From contig JARKIP010000005.1 in the NCBI GenBank assembly GCA_029990175.1, forward strand, positions 53,867,001 through 53,931,000: a stretch of 64,000 nt of DNA. The letters run 5' to 3'. The translations under genes were made by a program, and so were the position numbers. The notes beneath the pieces are model-generated. The model was not told where the DNA came from. It did not search any database and worked only from the letters and a program-made list of their open reading frames with translations. This DNA comes from Petunia secreta. Its lineage: Eukaryota > Streptophyta > Magnoliopsida > Solanales > Solanaceae. Shown in pieces: positions 21,177 to 31,713 of the stretch (within the stretch, counting starts at the first letter, position 1; the number at the start of each line of letters is the position of its first letter).

Positions 21177-22620
21177 TCATCCGTGCATTTTGGTCATCCC
21201 TAACTCCAACTTGTTTCTCTCAAACACCCTCTTGTTCAATGCTTTGGTACAGTTGTCAGCAATTTGGTCCTCAGTCCTGCAAGAATTCATAGTGATTTGG
21301 CCTTTTTCAATATTGTCTCTAAGAAAATAATGTCTAATGTCAATACGCTTTATTCTTTTATATTGGACTAGGTACTTGGCAATATTCACAGTACATGTGT
21401 TGTCACATAAAATGGGCACTGGTCCACTTTTAATTCCAAAATCCTCCAGTTGTTGTTTGATCCACAGTAATTGAGAACAACAAGAAGCAGCGCCAACATA
21501 TTCAGCTTTAGCTGTGGAGAGGGCTACTAGATTTTTCTTCTTTGTAGGCTAAAAACCAGGCAAAGACCAAGAAAATGTGTCATTCCTGAAGTGATCTTTC
21601 TATCCACCAAATGACCCGCATAGTCAGCATCTGTAAATTCAATAAACTCAAATTTACCTCCCCTGGGGTACCACAAGCATAAGTCTTGAGTTCCTTTCAA
21701 GTACCTCAAGATCCCCTTAATAGCTGATAGGTGAGACTCCTTAGAACCAATGATTCCTCTATAATTAGTTTCATTTATGAAAGGACCAATTTCGTCTAAG
21801 TCCAGCTTTTTTGCAGGAGCAATTGGAGTAGACATTTCCTCAGCTCCTTCCATCTCAAACTTCCTTAGTAGTTCTTTGATATACTTTTGCTGATGAATCA
21901 TGTTTCCTTCTTGAGTTTTTTTATCTGCAACCCCAAAAAGAAATTTAGCTCCCCTATCATGCTCATCTCGAACTCGTTTCCCATCAGCTCAACAAGTTTC
22001 TTACATGAGTTCTCATCAGTGGAACCAAAAATGATGTCATCAACATAAACTTGAACTAAAAGCAAGTCCTTGACTTTCTTTCACAGAAACAAGGTTTTGT
22101 CAATTTTACTATTGTAAACCCATTTCTGAGTAAGAACACAAACAACTTCTCTTACCAGGCTCTAGGTGCCTGCTTCAATCCATACAGTGCTTTGTCAAGT
22201 TTATACACATAATCAGGGAACTCACTTCTCACATAACCAGGTGGTTGAATAACATACACCTCTTCATTAAGATAGCCATTTAGAAATGCAATTTTCACAT
22301 CCATCTGATACAGTGTAGATTCCATTTAAGTATCAAAATCAATCAGTATTCTCACGGCTTCCATTCTAGCAATCAGGGTCCTCGAATGATGCCTTCACAT
22401 TCTTTGGTTCCAAGTTGAGAGAAACACAAAGAATGCACAGAAGTTCTCCAAAGCAGATCTTATCATAATGCCAGTGTTCAACTCAGACAAGACATTCTCC
22501 AATGAATGAGAACTTTGATGCTTCCAAGATTTTGGCTGTATCTACTATATAGAACCTTCATTAAAACCTTGTGAAGGACCAGCCTCTTTATCATTTTCAT
22601 CTTCTTGATCTGTTGTTCCC
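21177..22620 (-). pseudogene. Reverse transcriptase-RNase H of C1
   Basis: The RT catalytic motif is visible on the minus strand near 22050-22033 as VQVYVDDIIFGS. The RT C-terminus (21901 on) reads MIHQQKYIKELLRKFEMEGA. RNase H begins FIEFTDADYAGHLVDRKITS, continues through AEYVGAASCCSQLLWIKQQL (about 21510-21450) and VPILCDNTCTVNIAK (from about 21420), and ends at 21177. These copy the RNA into DNA and remove the template. Stops and frameshifts are spread over the RT N-terminal half (22100-22620). Confidence 0.85.
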
Positions 22621-22755
22621 CCTGACATATTATCTCCTTGTTCCCTCTGAGTTTAAGTCATTTCTTCTCCTTTTCTTCTTGGTTCTCTGAGTCTCCAGCA
22701 GCTTCTTCTCTAGCAAGACCTATTCCATGATTATCATTTTCTCCTTTAGTGGACA

Positions 22756-23844
22756 TCATGTGTGATTCATCGGACACCACATGAATACTTTCTTCAATGC
22801 TCTGAGTTCTTTTGTTGAACACCTTATAAGCTTTGTTGTGTGTAGAATATCCAAGAAATATAGCTTCATTACTTCTTGCATCAAATTTTCAAGAGGCCTT
22901 AGGTGTGCAATATTCAATTTCCTTCCTCTGAGTAGCTCATAAGGCGTCTTGTCAAGAATTGCTCTGATAGAGCACTTATTTAAAAAGTAGCAGGCCGTGT
23001 TTACTGCTTCAGCCCATAAGTTCTTCGCCAATCCACTAGACAACAATATATTTCTTGCCATATCTTCCAAGGATCTGTTCTTTCTTTCACTATCCGAGGT
23101 TCTTGGTGCAAAGAAGTTGTAATCCACACTATTCTTTAAGCAATATTCAGCAAAGCTTGCATTTCAAATTCAGTACCATGGTCAGACCTGATGCTCAAAA
23201 TTTTGAGACTTAGCTTCTTTTGCACAATGCTAGCCCAATCTTTGAATTATTCAAAGGCCTCATCTAATGAAGTAAGAAATAGTCCATCTGTATCTTGAAT
23301 CATTATCAACTATCACCAACACATACCTCTTTCCTCCTCTGATCCTTACTCTCATTGGGCCACACGGGTCCATATGTACTAACTCAGGTGGATTTGAAGT
23401 GCTCACCTCTTTCTTCGACTTGAATGAGGATCTCACATACTTCCCCTTGACACAGGCATCATATATTTTAATATCCTCAAACCACTTGGTAGTCAATCCA
23501 CGAACTAGTTCCTTGGATGCTAGATTGTTTAACTGTGACAAGCTTGCATGTCCTAACTGCTTGTGCCATAGATTTGAATCATTTTCTTGAACATTCAAAC
23601 AAGACAAATTGTTTTTTGGAAAAGATCCTTGTGAAGTCTTGTCCACATTGTTCACCTTTTTCCCTTCCATAACCACTTTCCCACTCTGTAGGGTCTTCAC
23701 AATGCTTCCTATGGATGAGAAGATAACTTCATTTCCTCTGTCACACAGTTGGTAGAAGCTCAGTAAGCTGTGTCTCAACTCATCAACACAGCACATATTT
23801 TCAATAGCATGATCCAGTGATCTACTAACCTTTTCCAATGCCAA
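22756..23844 (-). pseudogene. Integrase of C1 (with GAG-pre-integrase zinc region)
   Basis: The zinc region reads LWHKQLGHASLSQLNNL with a following partial cysteine pair (DACVKGKYVRSSF). The catalytic core shows the first Asp in ELVHMDPCGPMRV and the hydrophobic VLVIVDNDSRY. The Glu helix appears after a break as SERKNRSLEDMARNILL at about 23090. It would insert the DNA copy into chromosomes. The core is interrupted by stops around 23128-23259, so it is inactive. Confidence 0.85.
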
Positions 23845-24010
23845 CTATTTGACCACTCTTGCCTTCTCCAAAAGCCACATTACCATCTTGAAATGCTGCA
23901 AATGAGAGACAATTCCTTCTATTTCCTGTCATATGCCTTGAACAACCTGAACAACCACTGTCAAGAATCCAGCTTGGGTTGTTCACTCCCACTCCAGCCT
24001 ACAAAACAAA
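23845..24010 (-). pseudogene. Aspartic protease of C1
   Basis: The minus strand reads SWILDSGCSGCSRHMTG at about 23980-23930, with the copia-type DSG active site intact, then FQDGNVAFGEGKSGQIVGIG. A two-residue insertion (GC) after DSGCS is visible compared with the usual DSGCSRHM. The frame then stops near 23850. Confidence 0.8.
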
Positions 24011-24544
24011 TTAGAGGGTTAGTTTTAGGAACACAAACAAGCTTGGATCCCTTCTTATGAGAAAATAGATGTGTTAAATCCTTTTTAGCCCAACCAGGCA
24101 AAGCAAATTTCTTATTTTTTACGACTGCCCTTTTAATAGCTATGCAACATTCTTTATAGTGTCCAGTATTACCACAAAATGTGCATAGAACATTACAAGG
24201 GAGGCATACATATTTTTTTTATAGGATTATATGGCGGAAGTGGTTTTTTGTAACATAAACCCTTCTTGCCTTTATTCTGAATTTCCAAAACTTGGTTCAT
24301 GGCTTTAGAGGACTTGTTCTGTTTAGTGACTCTCAAAATTTAAACAAATGGAATTCATATGAAAAAGACAAATTAATTCATTACAAAAATAGAAAATGAT
24401 TCTGATCATAATTAGCCTTTTTAAACTTTTCTTTAAGAACTCGATTCTTCTCAATTTCCTGATATAGAACCTTATTTTTCTTCTTGAGTTCAGCTTCAAG
24501 GTTAATCTGAACCTCACTGATTACTTATTCACCACTAACCTCTT
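24011..24544 (-). pseudogene. Coiled-coil/linker between gag and protease of C1
   Basis: Short charged frames such as LTLKLNSRRKIRFYIRKLRR on the minus strand (24510-24400) correspond to the Lys/Asn-rich linker after the zinc knuckle in SIRE/Tork-like gag. Heavily frameshifted. Confidence 0.5.
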
Positions 24545-25820
24545 TTATTTTAAAAACTTCAAGGTCAAGAGCCAAGGTTTCAATTTTAAGGGCAAGAACC
24601 TATCCATTGCATGCAGCATTATTTTCTTCAGGTTCAAAATTATCTTCTTGTACTTAGATTTAAGTTCAGACAAAACTATAGATAGTTGTTCCTTCTCAGT
24701 GTTCAACTTCTCATATACCACAATTAAGGTGATAGTAATCAATGAAAGATTTTTTGGAGAATATGTGTGAAGTTTTTCTTTAAGATCAGAAAACTATACC
24801 TCAATTGCATGAGTAGACTCTTCATCATCAGTAACCATGAAAGCCAATTCATTCTTTTTGGCATCTTCTTTGTAAAGATCCTCTACTTTATTCCAAATAT
24901 CCTTTGATGTGCAGCAACTAGATAGTTGAGCAAAGACATTACCACTCAACCCATACTAGATTGCCAACTATGCCTTGGAATTTGCTTGAAGCCAATCAAG
25001 GTCATGTGAGTCAAGTTCCTCGACCAATTTAGGCACCAACGACCCATTTGCATTTCTTTTCAAGGGATCATAAGGTCCTTGTTTCACATACAAGCACAGA
25101 CTGTAGTCAGTGCCTTGAAGAAATGTTTTTATCTCTTTCTTCCACATTAGATAATTTGTTCCTTTAAGTAAAGGAGGTTTTTGAGGAATCCCTCCTTCAG
25201 AAATATCTTCAGTCAATCCCATCAGTGCCGAAGGTGACTCATCCTCAGGTTCTCCTTCTTCATCAGACTCACTGTTAGATGGTCCCCAAGTAGCATAAAA
25301 GCTTTCTTTTTCTTCCTTCTTTCTACTCTAATGTTTGGTGGACGTTTTGACTTCTTTTTCTCCTTGTCCTTGTCCTTGTAATTCTAATTTAAAGCTCTAT
25401 TTTTCAACCATTCAATCTCCATAGAGGACAATCTTTACCTGCATGATCCATCTTGAAGCACTTGCAACATCCTGAATAATCTGGACTGTCAATGATGTTT
25501 TTCTTACCAGAGTTGTCCTTTGATTTTCTCTTGAACCCTTTGAACTTGCCAGGATTCAAGCTTTCTCAACGAGCACCCACCATGGCCATCTCTACTTCAT
25601 AAATATCAAGTTCAATTTCTTCAGTAGCTTCTAATGCCAGACTCTTTTCCTTCTTGGGTGCAGACTTGATTCTTGATTCTTTCAACATCTTACGCGTCTT
25701 CAACTACCAATCAATTCATCCAATTTGATTATACTCATGGAAGTCATCTTCTCTTCCCAGGATTCAAGAAGTGTTCTAAGAACTTTTTCCACCATGTCCT
25801 TCTCTAGGTGTTAACCTAAT
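24545..25820 (-). pseudogene. gag of C1 with rearranged module order
   Basis: In transcription order: just after the PBS the frame reads EKDMVEKVLRTLLESWEEKM and SIIKLDELIGS (25805-25715), normally the C-terminal half of the gag core. Next comes a CCHC knuckle, C-CK-C-FKMD-H-AGKD-C (about 25480-25430), then an acidic linker (AFYATWGPSNSESDEEGEPE). Only then does the usual gag N-terminus appear: MGLTEDISEGGIPQKPPLLK with GTNYLMWKKEIKTFLQG (25222 on). The post-knuckle segment VQFSDLKEKLHTYS with NLSLITITLIVVYEKLN (24800-24700) follows. The gag N-terminal domain is therefore out of place, about 600 bp downstream of its normal position. Stops are present. Confidence 0.7.
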
Positions 25821-25833
25821 GATGAGAAGACAT

Positions 25834-25845
25834 GCTCTGATACCA
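25834..25845 (-). promoter_or_regulatory. Primer-binding site of C1 (initiator tRNA-Met type)
   Basis: The minus strand reads TGGTATCAGAGC, the standard complement of the plant initiator tRNA-Met 3' end, a few bases after the 5' LTR end. Confidence 0.85.
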
Positions 25846-25859
25846 CTTGTTACATAAGA

Positions 25860-26342
25860 TGTGTGGGCAAAAATACGCCACCTAGTATTACGCAGATACG
25901 AGTCCAGCTAGCGAGACTAGGCTTATCTTACAAGTCACCGGGCACAGAGGATACACGCCCACTCCTTGGCCAGTGACCGTTCAGGCGGCACGACCGTAGG
26001 ATGCAGGGCATACATCCTACCGGCTTAGGTTTACAGTCTCCTAGTTAGGGTTTAGTATATAACACCGCCTTGAGTAATAGGCATATAGCCTTATTAGCCT
26101 TTGTATTTTACCTTAATTAGGACTGGTTATCCACTACTATTAATACCCCTCCTTACATTGTACAGTACAATCAAGCGATTCGCCACAGAATATGGCTATT
26201 CTAAAGGAATAAGAATACTTTATTTTTCTTGCTCATTATTTCTCTCATTTACTAACTTACTTTTCTGTCGTATTTATTATATTTCTTATGAACTCATTCT
26301 AAATTAATTGTTTAACCTAGGCGACACATTTAGGCATAAACA
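25860..26342 (+). repeat. Solo LTR of the T1/T2 family
   Basis: Starts TGTGTGGGC and ends GGCATAAACA, 483 bp, like the 5' LTR of T1, but no PBS or interior follows. It sits inside the 5' LTR of C1 (C1 LTR end at about 25848-25859, remainder from 26343). No matching 5-bp flank (TAAGA/CAAGG), so it may have arisen by recombination between copies. Confidence 0.8.
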
Positions 26343-26676
26343 CAAGGTACACCTATTCAGGACACTAGAAGGGGGGTTGAAAAGTGTCCTCTAATTTTTT
26401 TAAGAACTTTGTTCGTCGCTGCAAGAACCTGGTTCTTGTTTAGCTTCTACTGTCAGTTAAAGAACACATAAGATTTTACGTGGAAAACTCCTTGCTCAAG
26501 GGAGAAAAAGCATGACCCAAGCTCTGCGATTTTGGTAATCAACTTCACTTAAAAAGATGAGTGGTTTTTTAGGTTACAAACTCTATAACCAAAGGGCTAC
26601 ACTCTAGACCCTACAACTCTCAAAGCCTGACTCTAGGTTTTACAAGCTTTTCCTCACAAGAACCACCTATTACAAA
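26343..26676 (-). repeat. Fragment of the 5' LTR of C1
   Basis: CAAGGTACACCTATTCAGG... matches the 3' LTR from 17122 for about 335 bp and ends at TTACAAA, the target duplication of T2. It resumes at 40582. Confidence 0.8.
26672..26676. repeat. Target-site duplication of T2 (left)
   Basis: ACAAA, identical to 40582-40586 on the far side of T2. The sequence across the two sites (CCTATTACAAA/TGCGTCTATAATTAAG) is contiguous in the 3' LTR of C1 (17480-17505). Confidence 0.85.
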
Positions 26677-27154
26677 TATTTATGCCTAAAATCAGTCGCC
26701 TAGGTTGACCAATTAATTTAGAATGAGGTTACAAGAAATACAGTAAATATGACGGAAAAGTAAGTAAGTAAAAGAGAGAAATAATTAGCAAGAAAAGTAA
26801 AGTATTCTTATTCCTTGAGAATAACCGGATTATATCGCTTAATTGTACAATATAATGTAAGGAAAGGTATTTATAGTAGTGGACACCCAGTCCTAATTAA
26901 GGAAAAATACAAAGATTAATAAGGCTATGGGCCTATAACTCAAGGCAGCGGTATATACTAAAACCTAACTAGGAGACTGTAAACCTGGGTCGGTGGGATG
27001 TATGCCTTGCGTCCTATGACCATGCCGCCTAAACAGTCGTTGGCCCCAAGAACGGGCGTGTATCCTCTATGCCTGGTGACTTGTAAGATAAGCCTAGTCT
27101 CTCTAGCTAGACTCGTATCCCCGTAATAGTAGATGAAGTATTTTTGCCCACACA
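26677..27154 (-). repeat. 3' LTR of T2
   Basis: On the plus strand it begins TATTTATGCC (consensus TGTTTATGCC, so one terminal base is mutated) and ends TTTTGCCCACACA. A TATA motif on the minus strand (TATAAATACC) lies near 26863-26873. Confidence 0.85.
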
Positions 27155-27175
27155 GTCAGTCCCCCTACTTGCTGT
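27155..27175 (-). promoter_or_regulatory. Polypurine tract of T2
   Basis: The minus strand reads AGCAAGTAGGGGGACTGAC directly before the 3' LTR start TGTGTGGG. Confidence 0.7.
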
Positions 27176-27438
27176 GTGCTGATGCTAGCTATCAGGAAGT
27201 GAAAGCAGCGTACAAGATGGATATGAAAAGATATCTCACTGACTCTTTGAGACTCGCAGTCTCTTTGACCAAGAATGATGCTGATTTCTTTGAGAACTTT
27301 GCGTGCTTTCATCTGATTGGTTGATATCGATTCCATGCATCTTTTCAAGAACTGCTACTGAATTCTATGAATCGTTTCATATCTTCAATAATAATGACAC
27401 TTGACCATTTTGTGCTCCAACCTTATCTCTTTTCTGCC

Positions 27439-27446
27439 TATAAATA
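27439..27446 (+). promoter_or_regulatory. TATA box of T2 antisense ORF
   Basis: TATAAATA in GCCTATAAATACAAAC, 102 bp before the ATG at 27548, pointing away from the element's sense direction. Confidence 0.55.
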
Positions 27447-27547
27447 CAAACTTTGTGACGCTGGAGAAACCGCAAACTTCTCTTCAGAAAATATTTAACT
27501 TCTGCTAAAGTTTCTTATGATAGTGAAAAATTTTTCTTTCTTAAAAA

Positions 27548-28126
27548 ATGTTTGCCTTTGATCCTGGTTTGATATTCCCAGAAAATCTTCTTTACTTCGA
27601 ATGGATGATGCATGAGGGAACTATAGGAGGAAACTCATCTATAGTTACCTTCTTTTCTTCCTTCATCCGTGAAGGAACGAATGAAGTCCCCCGAGTCATG
27701 AAGTTTGATCGGGATTTTAATGACGTCCTTTAGGATGTCTGCATTGTGTCATGTGAACTGATTACGGTGCGATCATCTTCTAACACGGCGGTTGCTGTGA
27801 TATTCCTCTTGTCATGTGAGGTCAATAGGCTTAACCTTGTCAGGTGCCATGAGGCTTATCCGCTAGGAGACTTTATGTGTTTGGGCCTGTCCTTCAATAG
27901 TACCGGGCTGAAAATCCACTGTCTGGCTCTATTTCATGATAGGAAAGAGGATATAACTTCACACTATCAGGTGGCTAAGGTGTCATCAAGCTTTGGATCC
28001 TGTTGTGGTTCATGGCTTTCACCTTGGTTATCTGCTTCAGCTGAACCGCTATTGCAACGCCTCTCTAGTAGCTGGCTGTGGAATATTCAAGGGAAGAGGC
28101 TCCCTTGTGGTAGGTTCCCAGCTTAA
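27548..28126 (+). pseudogene. Antisense ORF of T2, open except for one TAG
   Basis: Plus strand, opposite to gag. From ATG at 27548 (MFAFDPGLIFPENLLYFEWM) the frame is open for 193 codons to TAA at 28124, apart from one TAG at 27731-27733 (after RDFNDVL). The second part carries VIFLLSCEVNRLNLVRCHEA and GLKIHCLALFHDRKEDI, matched in T1. The C-terminal segment LLQRLSSSWLWNIQGKRLPC also has a T1 match, and T1 suggests the original frame ran further. No known domain is recognised. Single-stop damage against many lesions in T1 shows this copy is the better template for the family. Whether the TAG is recent or read through is unknown. Confidence 0.6.
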
Positions 28127-29265
28127 GCCTCTTTGTCCCTGGTGAGTTTCTAATTGCGCTTAAAGATCTGCGGGGCTGTACGCTCTCGTTGACCAGCTGA
28201 GGTTGACTCGGATGGTCAAGTTTTCGTTCTAAGCTCTACCGTGAGTCTTCAAGTTTAGCAGGCGAGATAGGGGAAGGTTAGGCCTGTACTAAGACGCTTC
28301 TAAAGTCCCTTGCTTTAATCAAGCATACGGGCTTTAGTTGTACCAACGGCCGCGTACCTTAAGGAAATGCACGGGCTGACATATCTCGAGCTTCCAAAAG
28401 AAAGGAAGAACTCCGGACAGTTTTACGGCTTGTAGCTACAATCCAAATGAAGGATCTTCAGCCATGCTAGTCCTGAGGAGCTCTCTGTTTTTAGTCTTCC
28501 CTTTCCAATTTTTTTAATATTGTTATGTACAAATGTTGTGTTCAGGAAGAACTAATTGTATATTATGAGCCTACGGGCTATTCTTTATTAATGAAATAGT
28601 TGTTCATCAGTAGTTTTATATGTAGTTGTGTAATTACATATGATGTAATGTATAGTCAAGAAGTATTTGTGTGCCTTTCTAGGCTAGTGTCTTCAAGAGA
28701 CGGGTGTGCATACTGAAGGGTGCTTTATTTGCGTCAATAAGTGACGGCTTAAGCTGCGCCCACAATGGGACGACTTTAGCCCGTGTTGTAACGGGCACTT
28801 TTGTGTCCGACTTCGAGTATTTCAGACTTTCTGACTTTTGTGTCCGACTTCGACTTCAAAAGACGTCTCTGCTTAGTTAATCGAGTATTTCAGACTTTCT
28901 GGCACTATACGGATAGGCATCCCCATCGGCATGTAGGTGCAGCTGTTGAATTAACGAGTTCAACTTACGAGTAATGCCTGGCGGCTGAGCTAGACGTGGT
29001 CTAGCTCTATGCGAGTAGTGTACCCTACTTTTTGTAGTGAAATGTGAGTGTATTACTTCAACTTAGGTCTGGCCAGGGCTATGAATAGTTGGATCGTGGA
29101 TGGATCTGAATAAGTAAGTAAAACTAACTAAGTAACATAGTAGTTTTATTGATAAATGGGGCGCTAGGCCTGATATGCTGAGGGTGAAAACCTATAACAT
29201 GGTTGATGAGTATAAAAATACTATGATCAAAATTAAAGGAGCTAAACACAATTAAAGTTAATGCT
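28127..29265. other. 3' part of antisense ORF and spacer of T2
   Basis: 28127-28440 still aligns with the T1 antisense ORF in broken frames (e.g. LKICGAVRS). 28440-29265 is non-coding spacer; TATTCTTTATTAATGAAATAG near 28585 is a possible polyadenylation region for the antisense transcript. Confidence 0.5.
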
Positions 29266-30009
29266 TTAAAGAACGAAAGATACTTTATGCTTGACCCTCG
29301 GCAGGGTTGGGGGCGTGTACTTGGGCTTCCCTGCTCGAGATGCTGAGCCTGGAGATGTTACCTCTGGGTCGCTGACAACCCGATGGTATAATTGTGCGCT
29401 AATCAAACAATAATGAACTGCTTGCTTTCGCAACTTTCTGCTTTCATATTTGTCTTCGGAGAGGATTCCTTTACTTCGGTAGTTTACCAGCACGTAACGC
29501 TGCCCTGTGGCAGATCCCGTGTCTGGAACTTTAAAGTTCATCAGTTTTATCTTCTCGTCGTATAGATGCCTTCTATCATAAAAACTTATTTTAATTGATT
29601 GACCACCAGCTGGGAGCTATTGTAGAGGGTGGCCTCCCTGGCCCCTAGTATGTAGGCTAAGTCAAGAGCTTGAATTATGGCTTCATACTCTGCTTCGTCG
29701 CTCTGAGCTCTTGCGGTCTTGCAGAAGACCATCCTAGTGGGTGACAGATCGAGGTTGGCTTCTTCCCTTTGAGATCCACGTCGATACAGATCTCCCAATT
29801 CCCAGGCTAGATCATTTTCTTCACTCATGGTTGACTCATCCACCTTTGGCTCCAGTTTCTCCACGAAGTTTGAGGTAAAACCTTCTAGTTCCCGTGACTC
29901 GATGGTTGTTCAGGGTTGGTAGATAATGTCACACTCCCAGTTTTTCAGCCCATTCAGCTATCTCCTTTGAGAGTCCTGGTTTATACAAAATGGTCTGTAC
30001 TGATCTGGA
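29266..30009 (-). pseudogene. RNase H and integrase-junction remnant of T2 (downstream part)
   Basis: The minus strand reads SRSVQTILYKPGLSKEIAEW (30040-29960, partly in E3-flanking bases), then RMVFCKTARAQSDEAEYEAI and SSQLVVNQLK (29760-29586), an RNase H domain. It continues KGILSEDKYESRKLRKQAVH and YCLISAQLYHR at 29440-29370, where integrase should begin. The frame then ends at 29266 with no zinc finger or DDE core. The cut-off point equals that in T1. E3 separates it from its upstream part at 37543-38110. Confidence 0.75.
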
Positions 30010-30014
30010 GAAGA
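30010..30014. repeat. Target-site duplication of E3 (left)
   Basis: GAAGA, identical to 37538-37542. Confidence 0.85.
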
Positions 30015-30810
30015 TGATAAGGGGAAAACTACGGAAGCGATAAATAAAGATAAAAAGCGAGACGCGACAAGAACACATACGAGGTAGCACCAAGGAACGA
30101 TGTCTTGGTACACCCTCGATTCGAGTCAAGTAGAACCTATGCTAAGTAACTATCCTCAAGAGACACCCGGCTCAAGCAAATAGAATGATCAAAAAGGATT
30201 GAGGAGCAACATGGAATCCACCAATTGATTCAAGCCAAAAGTTTACGAGTGTTTGGAGAGCAATTCTCATCAATGTTCAATATTCAAGCTAAGTTAATGG
30301 AAATAAATGATGAAGGGTGTTTTATAGCACCCTTCTACAACTAATTGAAATGTCTAAAAAGCCCCTAGGTAGATAGAAACACAATAGAACTAACCAAGGC
30401 TATAATAGGAAGTTCACATAAAAAGATGGAACATTCAGCGATTTGGGCGCCCCGCCTAGGCTAACCTGGCGCTCCGCCTGGTGGAGCCATGACCCAGGTG
30501 CTCCACCCATGGGTCAGGCGCTCCGCCTGATGAGCACCACTGCCAAGGTGGCTAGGCGCTCCGCCCCATGGCTGGGCGCTCCACCTGGTGGCTGCCTTGC
30601 TTCGGCGCTCCGCCTATGGTGCTAGGCGCTTTGCCTGGTGCCCTGTAGCCTTCCATTCCTCCTTCCAACGAGCTCAAGTGTATGATCTTCCAATGGTCTC
30701 CGAAGCTCGTATCATCAACGCCCTTCTGAATCAAGTATAAGTGAGCATCATGAAGTGCTTCGGCTTGGCTTCTAGTAAAGGGCCTTGTGGTGGTGGTTTG
30801 CCCTGCATCA
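30015..30810 (-). repeat. 3' LTR of E3
   Basis: On the plus strand it starts TGATAAGGGG and ends CCCTGCATCA. It contains eight copies of a GGCGCTCCGCC-type motif at about 30447-30640. The pol reading frame runs about 260 bases into it. Confidence 0.9.
30447..30640. repeat. GC-rich GGCGCTCCGCC repeat cluster in E3 3' LTR
   Basis: Eight imperfect units (GCGCTCCGCCTGGTGG and variants) spaced 15-35 bp apart. Each core GGCG-CTC-CGCC is a small inverted repeat. The same cluster is at 37165-37370 in the 5' LTR, with four related units in the leader at 35985-36090. Confidence 0.75.
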
Positions 30811-31265
30811 TCCTCCCCTTCTTGAGAAGATTTCGTCCTCGAAATTGAAGCATCGTCCTCCACAGCATCATGACCTACATCAAAAGGAGCCAAGTTCCCG
30901 GGAAAATCGATCACATATGCATTGTTGTTGATCTTGGAGAGCACTTGGAAGGGTCCATCTCCTAGGGGTGCCAACTTCCCTTTCCTAAGGTTTGGAAACC
31001 TCTCCTTGCGGAAGTGAACCCACATCCAATCTCCCTTTTTGAGCTCTAGCTTCTTTCTTCCCTTGTCCTTCTTGGAAGCAACCTTTGCATAGGCTTCCTC
31101 CAAGTTCTTCTTTGCTTTAGCATGGAGCTCAACCATAGCCTTTGCTCGATTTTTACCTTCGAAGCTCACAACAAAATCTTTAGGTAATGGGGTTAGATCA
31201 AGTTGAATTAAAGGATTAAAGCCATAGACGCACTCGCATGGATTCATACCAACCAAACTATGCAA
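30552..31265 (-). CDS. Integrase C-terminal part of E3 (GPY/F module)
   Basis: A 237-codon open frame: CECVYGFNPLIQLDLTPLPK (end of the DDE core region), a Lys-rich segment, VHFRKERFPNLRKGKLAPLG, then DGPFQVLSKINNNAYVIDF, the GPY/F-like module of chromoviral integrases. I see no convincing chromodomain after it. The tail SSQEGEDDAG is encoded by the polypurine tract itself, so the last ~85 codons lie in the 3' LTR. It is separated by a frameshift from the upstream integrase core at 31681-31244, so the polyprotein is broken. It would bind DNA during insertion. Confidence 0.8.
   Translation of the reverse strand: MHSLVGMNPCECVYGFNPLIQLDLTPLPKDFVVSFEGKNRAKAMVELHAKAKKNLEEAYAKVASKKDKGRKKLELKKGDWMWVHFRKERFPNLRKGKLAPLGDGPFQVLSKINNNAYVIDFPGNLAPFDVGHDAVEDDASISRTKSSQEGEDDAGQTTTTRPFTRSQAEALHDAHLYLIQKGVDDTSFGDHWKIIHLSSLEGGMEGYRAPGKAPSTIGGAPKQGSHQVERPAMGRSA
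30811..30829 (-). promoter_or_regulatory. Polypurine tract of E3
   Basis: The minus strand reads CTTCTCAAGAAGGGGAGGA directly before the LTR start TGATGCAGG. Confidence 0.8.
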
Positions 31266-31713
31266 AGTACGGTTTTATACAAACTCCATAAGAGGCAACT
31301 TGTCAACCCACATCTCGGCCTTACCTCGGTCATAGCTCTAAGAATAGCACCCAAAGTTCGGTTCACCACCTCGGTTTGCCCATCTGTTTGAGGGTGGTGG
31401 GACGTAGAGAACAATAACTTGGTGGCAAGAGCACCCCATAAGCTCATCCAAAAATGGCTAAGGAACTTGGTGTCCCTATCACTCACAATGGTTTGAGGCA
31501 CACCATGCAACTTTAACACATTATCAATGTATAAAGAAGCCACATATTGTGCATCATCACACTTTTTATATGGAATGAAGTGAGCCATCTTGAAAAACCT
31601 ATCCATGACAACATAAATGCTATCATGTCCCCCCAAGACCGTGGCAATCCCATAGCAAAATCCATAGAAATATCTATCCACGGGCTAGTAGGTACATGGA
31701 GAGGAGTATACAA
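31244..31713 (-). pseudogene. Integrase catalytic core of E3
   Basis: Two overlapping frames. 31713 on: TPLHVPTSPWIDISMDFAMG (first catalytic Asp). 31681 on, after a frameshift: YVVMDRFFKMAHFIPYKK, LHGVPQTIVSDRDTKFLSHF (second Asp) and SHHPQTDGQTEVVNRTLGAI (Glu). All DDE residues are visible but in shifted frames, and another shift lies near 31320. Confidence 0.85.

Larger units (their letters stand above)
17122..25859 (-). mobile_element. C1: Ty1/copia element, SIRE-like, with extra 3' ORF
   Basis: Minus strand. 3' LTR 17122-17995, PPT, extra ORF (20589 to 18446), spacer, RNase H, RT, integrase, protease, gag, and a tRNA-Met type PBS at 25834-25845. Only the first bases of the 5' LTR remain here; its continuation is at 26343-26676 and 40582-40614, split by later insertions. 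Integrase ahead of RT is the copia order. The long ORF downstream of RNase H suggests the SIRE lineage. All frames carry stops. Confidence 0.85.

Noticed and set aside
25834..25845. tRNA-like sequence TGGTATCAGAGC (also 36727-36738 and 45619-45630)
   Set aside because: These are primer-binding sites, only 12 bases; no tRNA cloverleaf around them.
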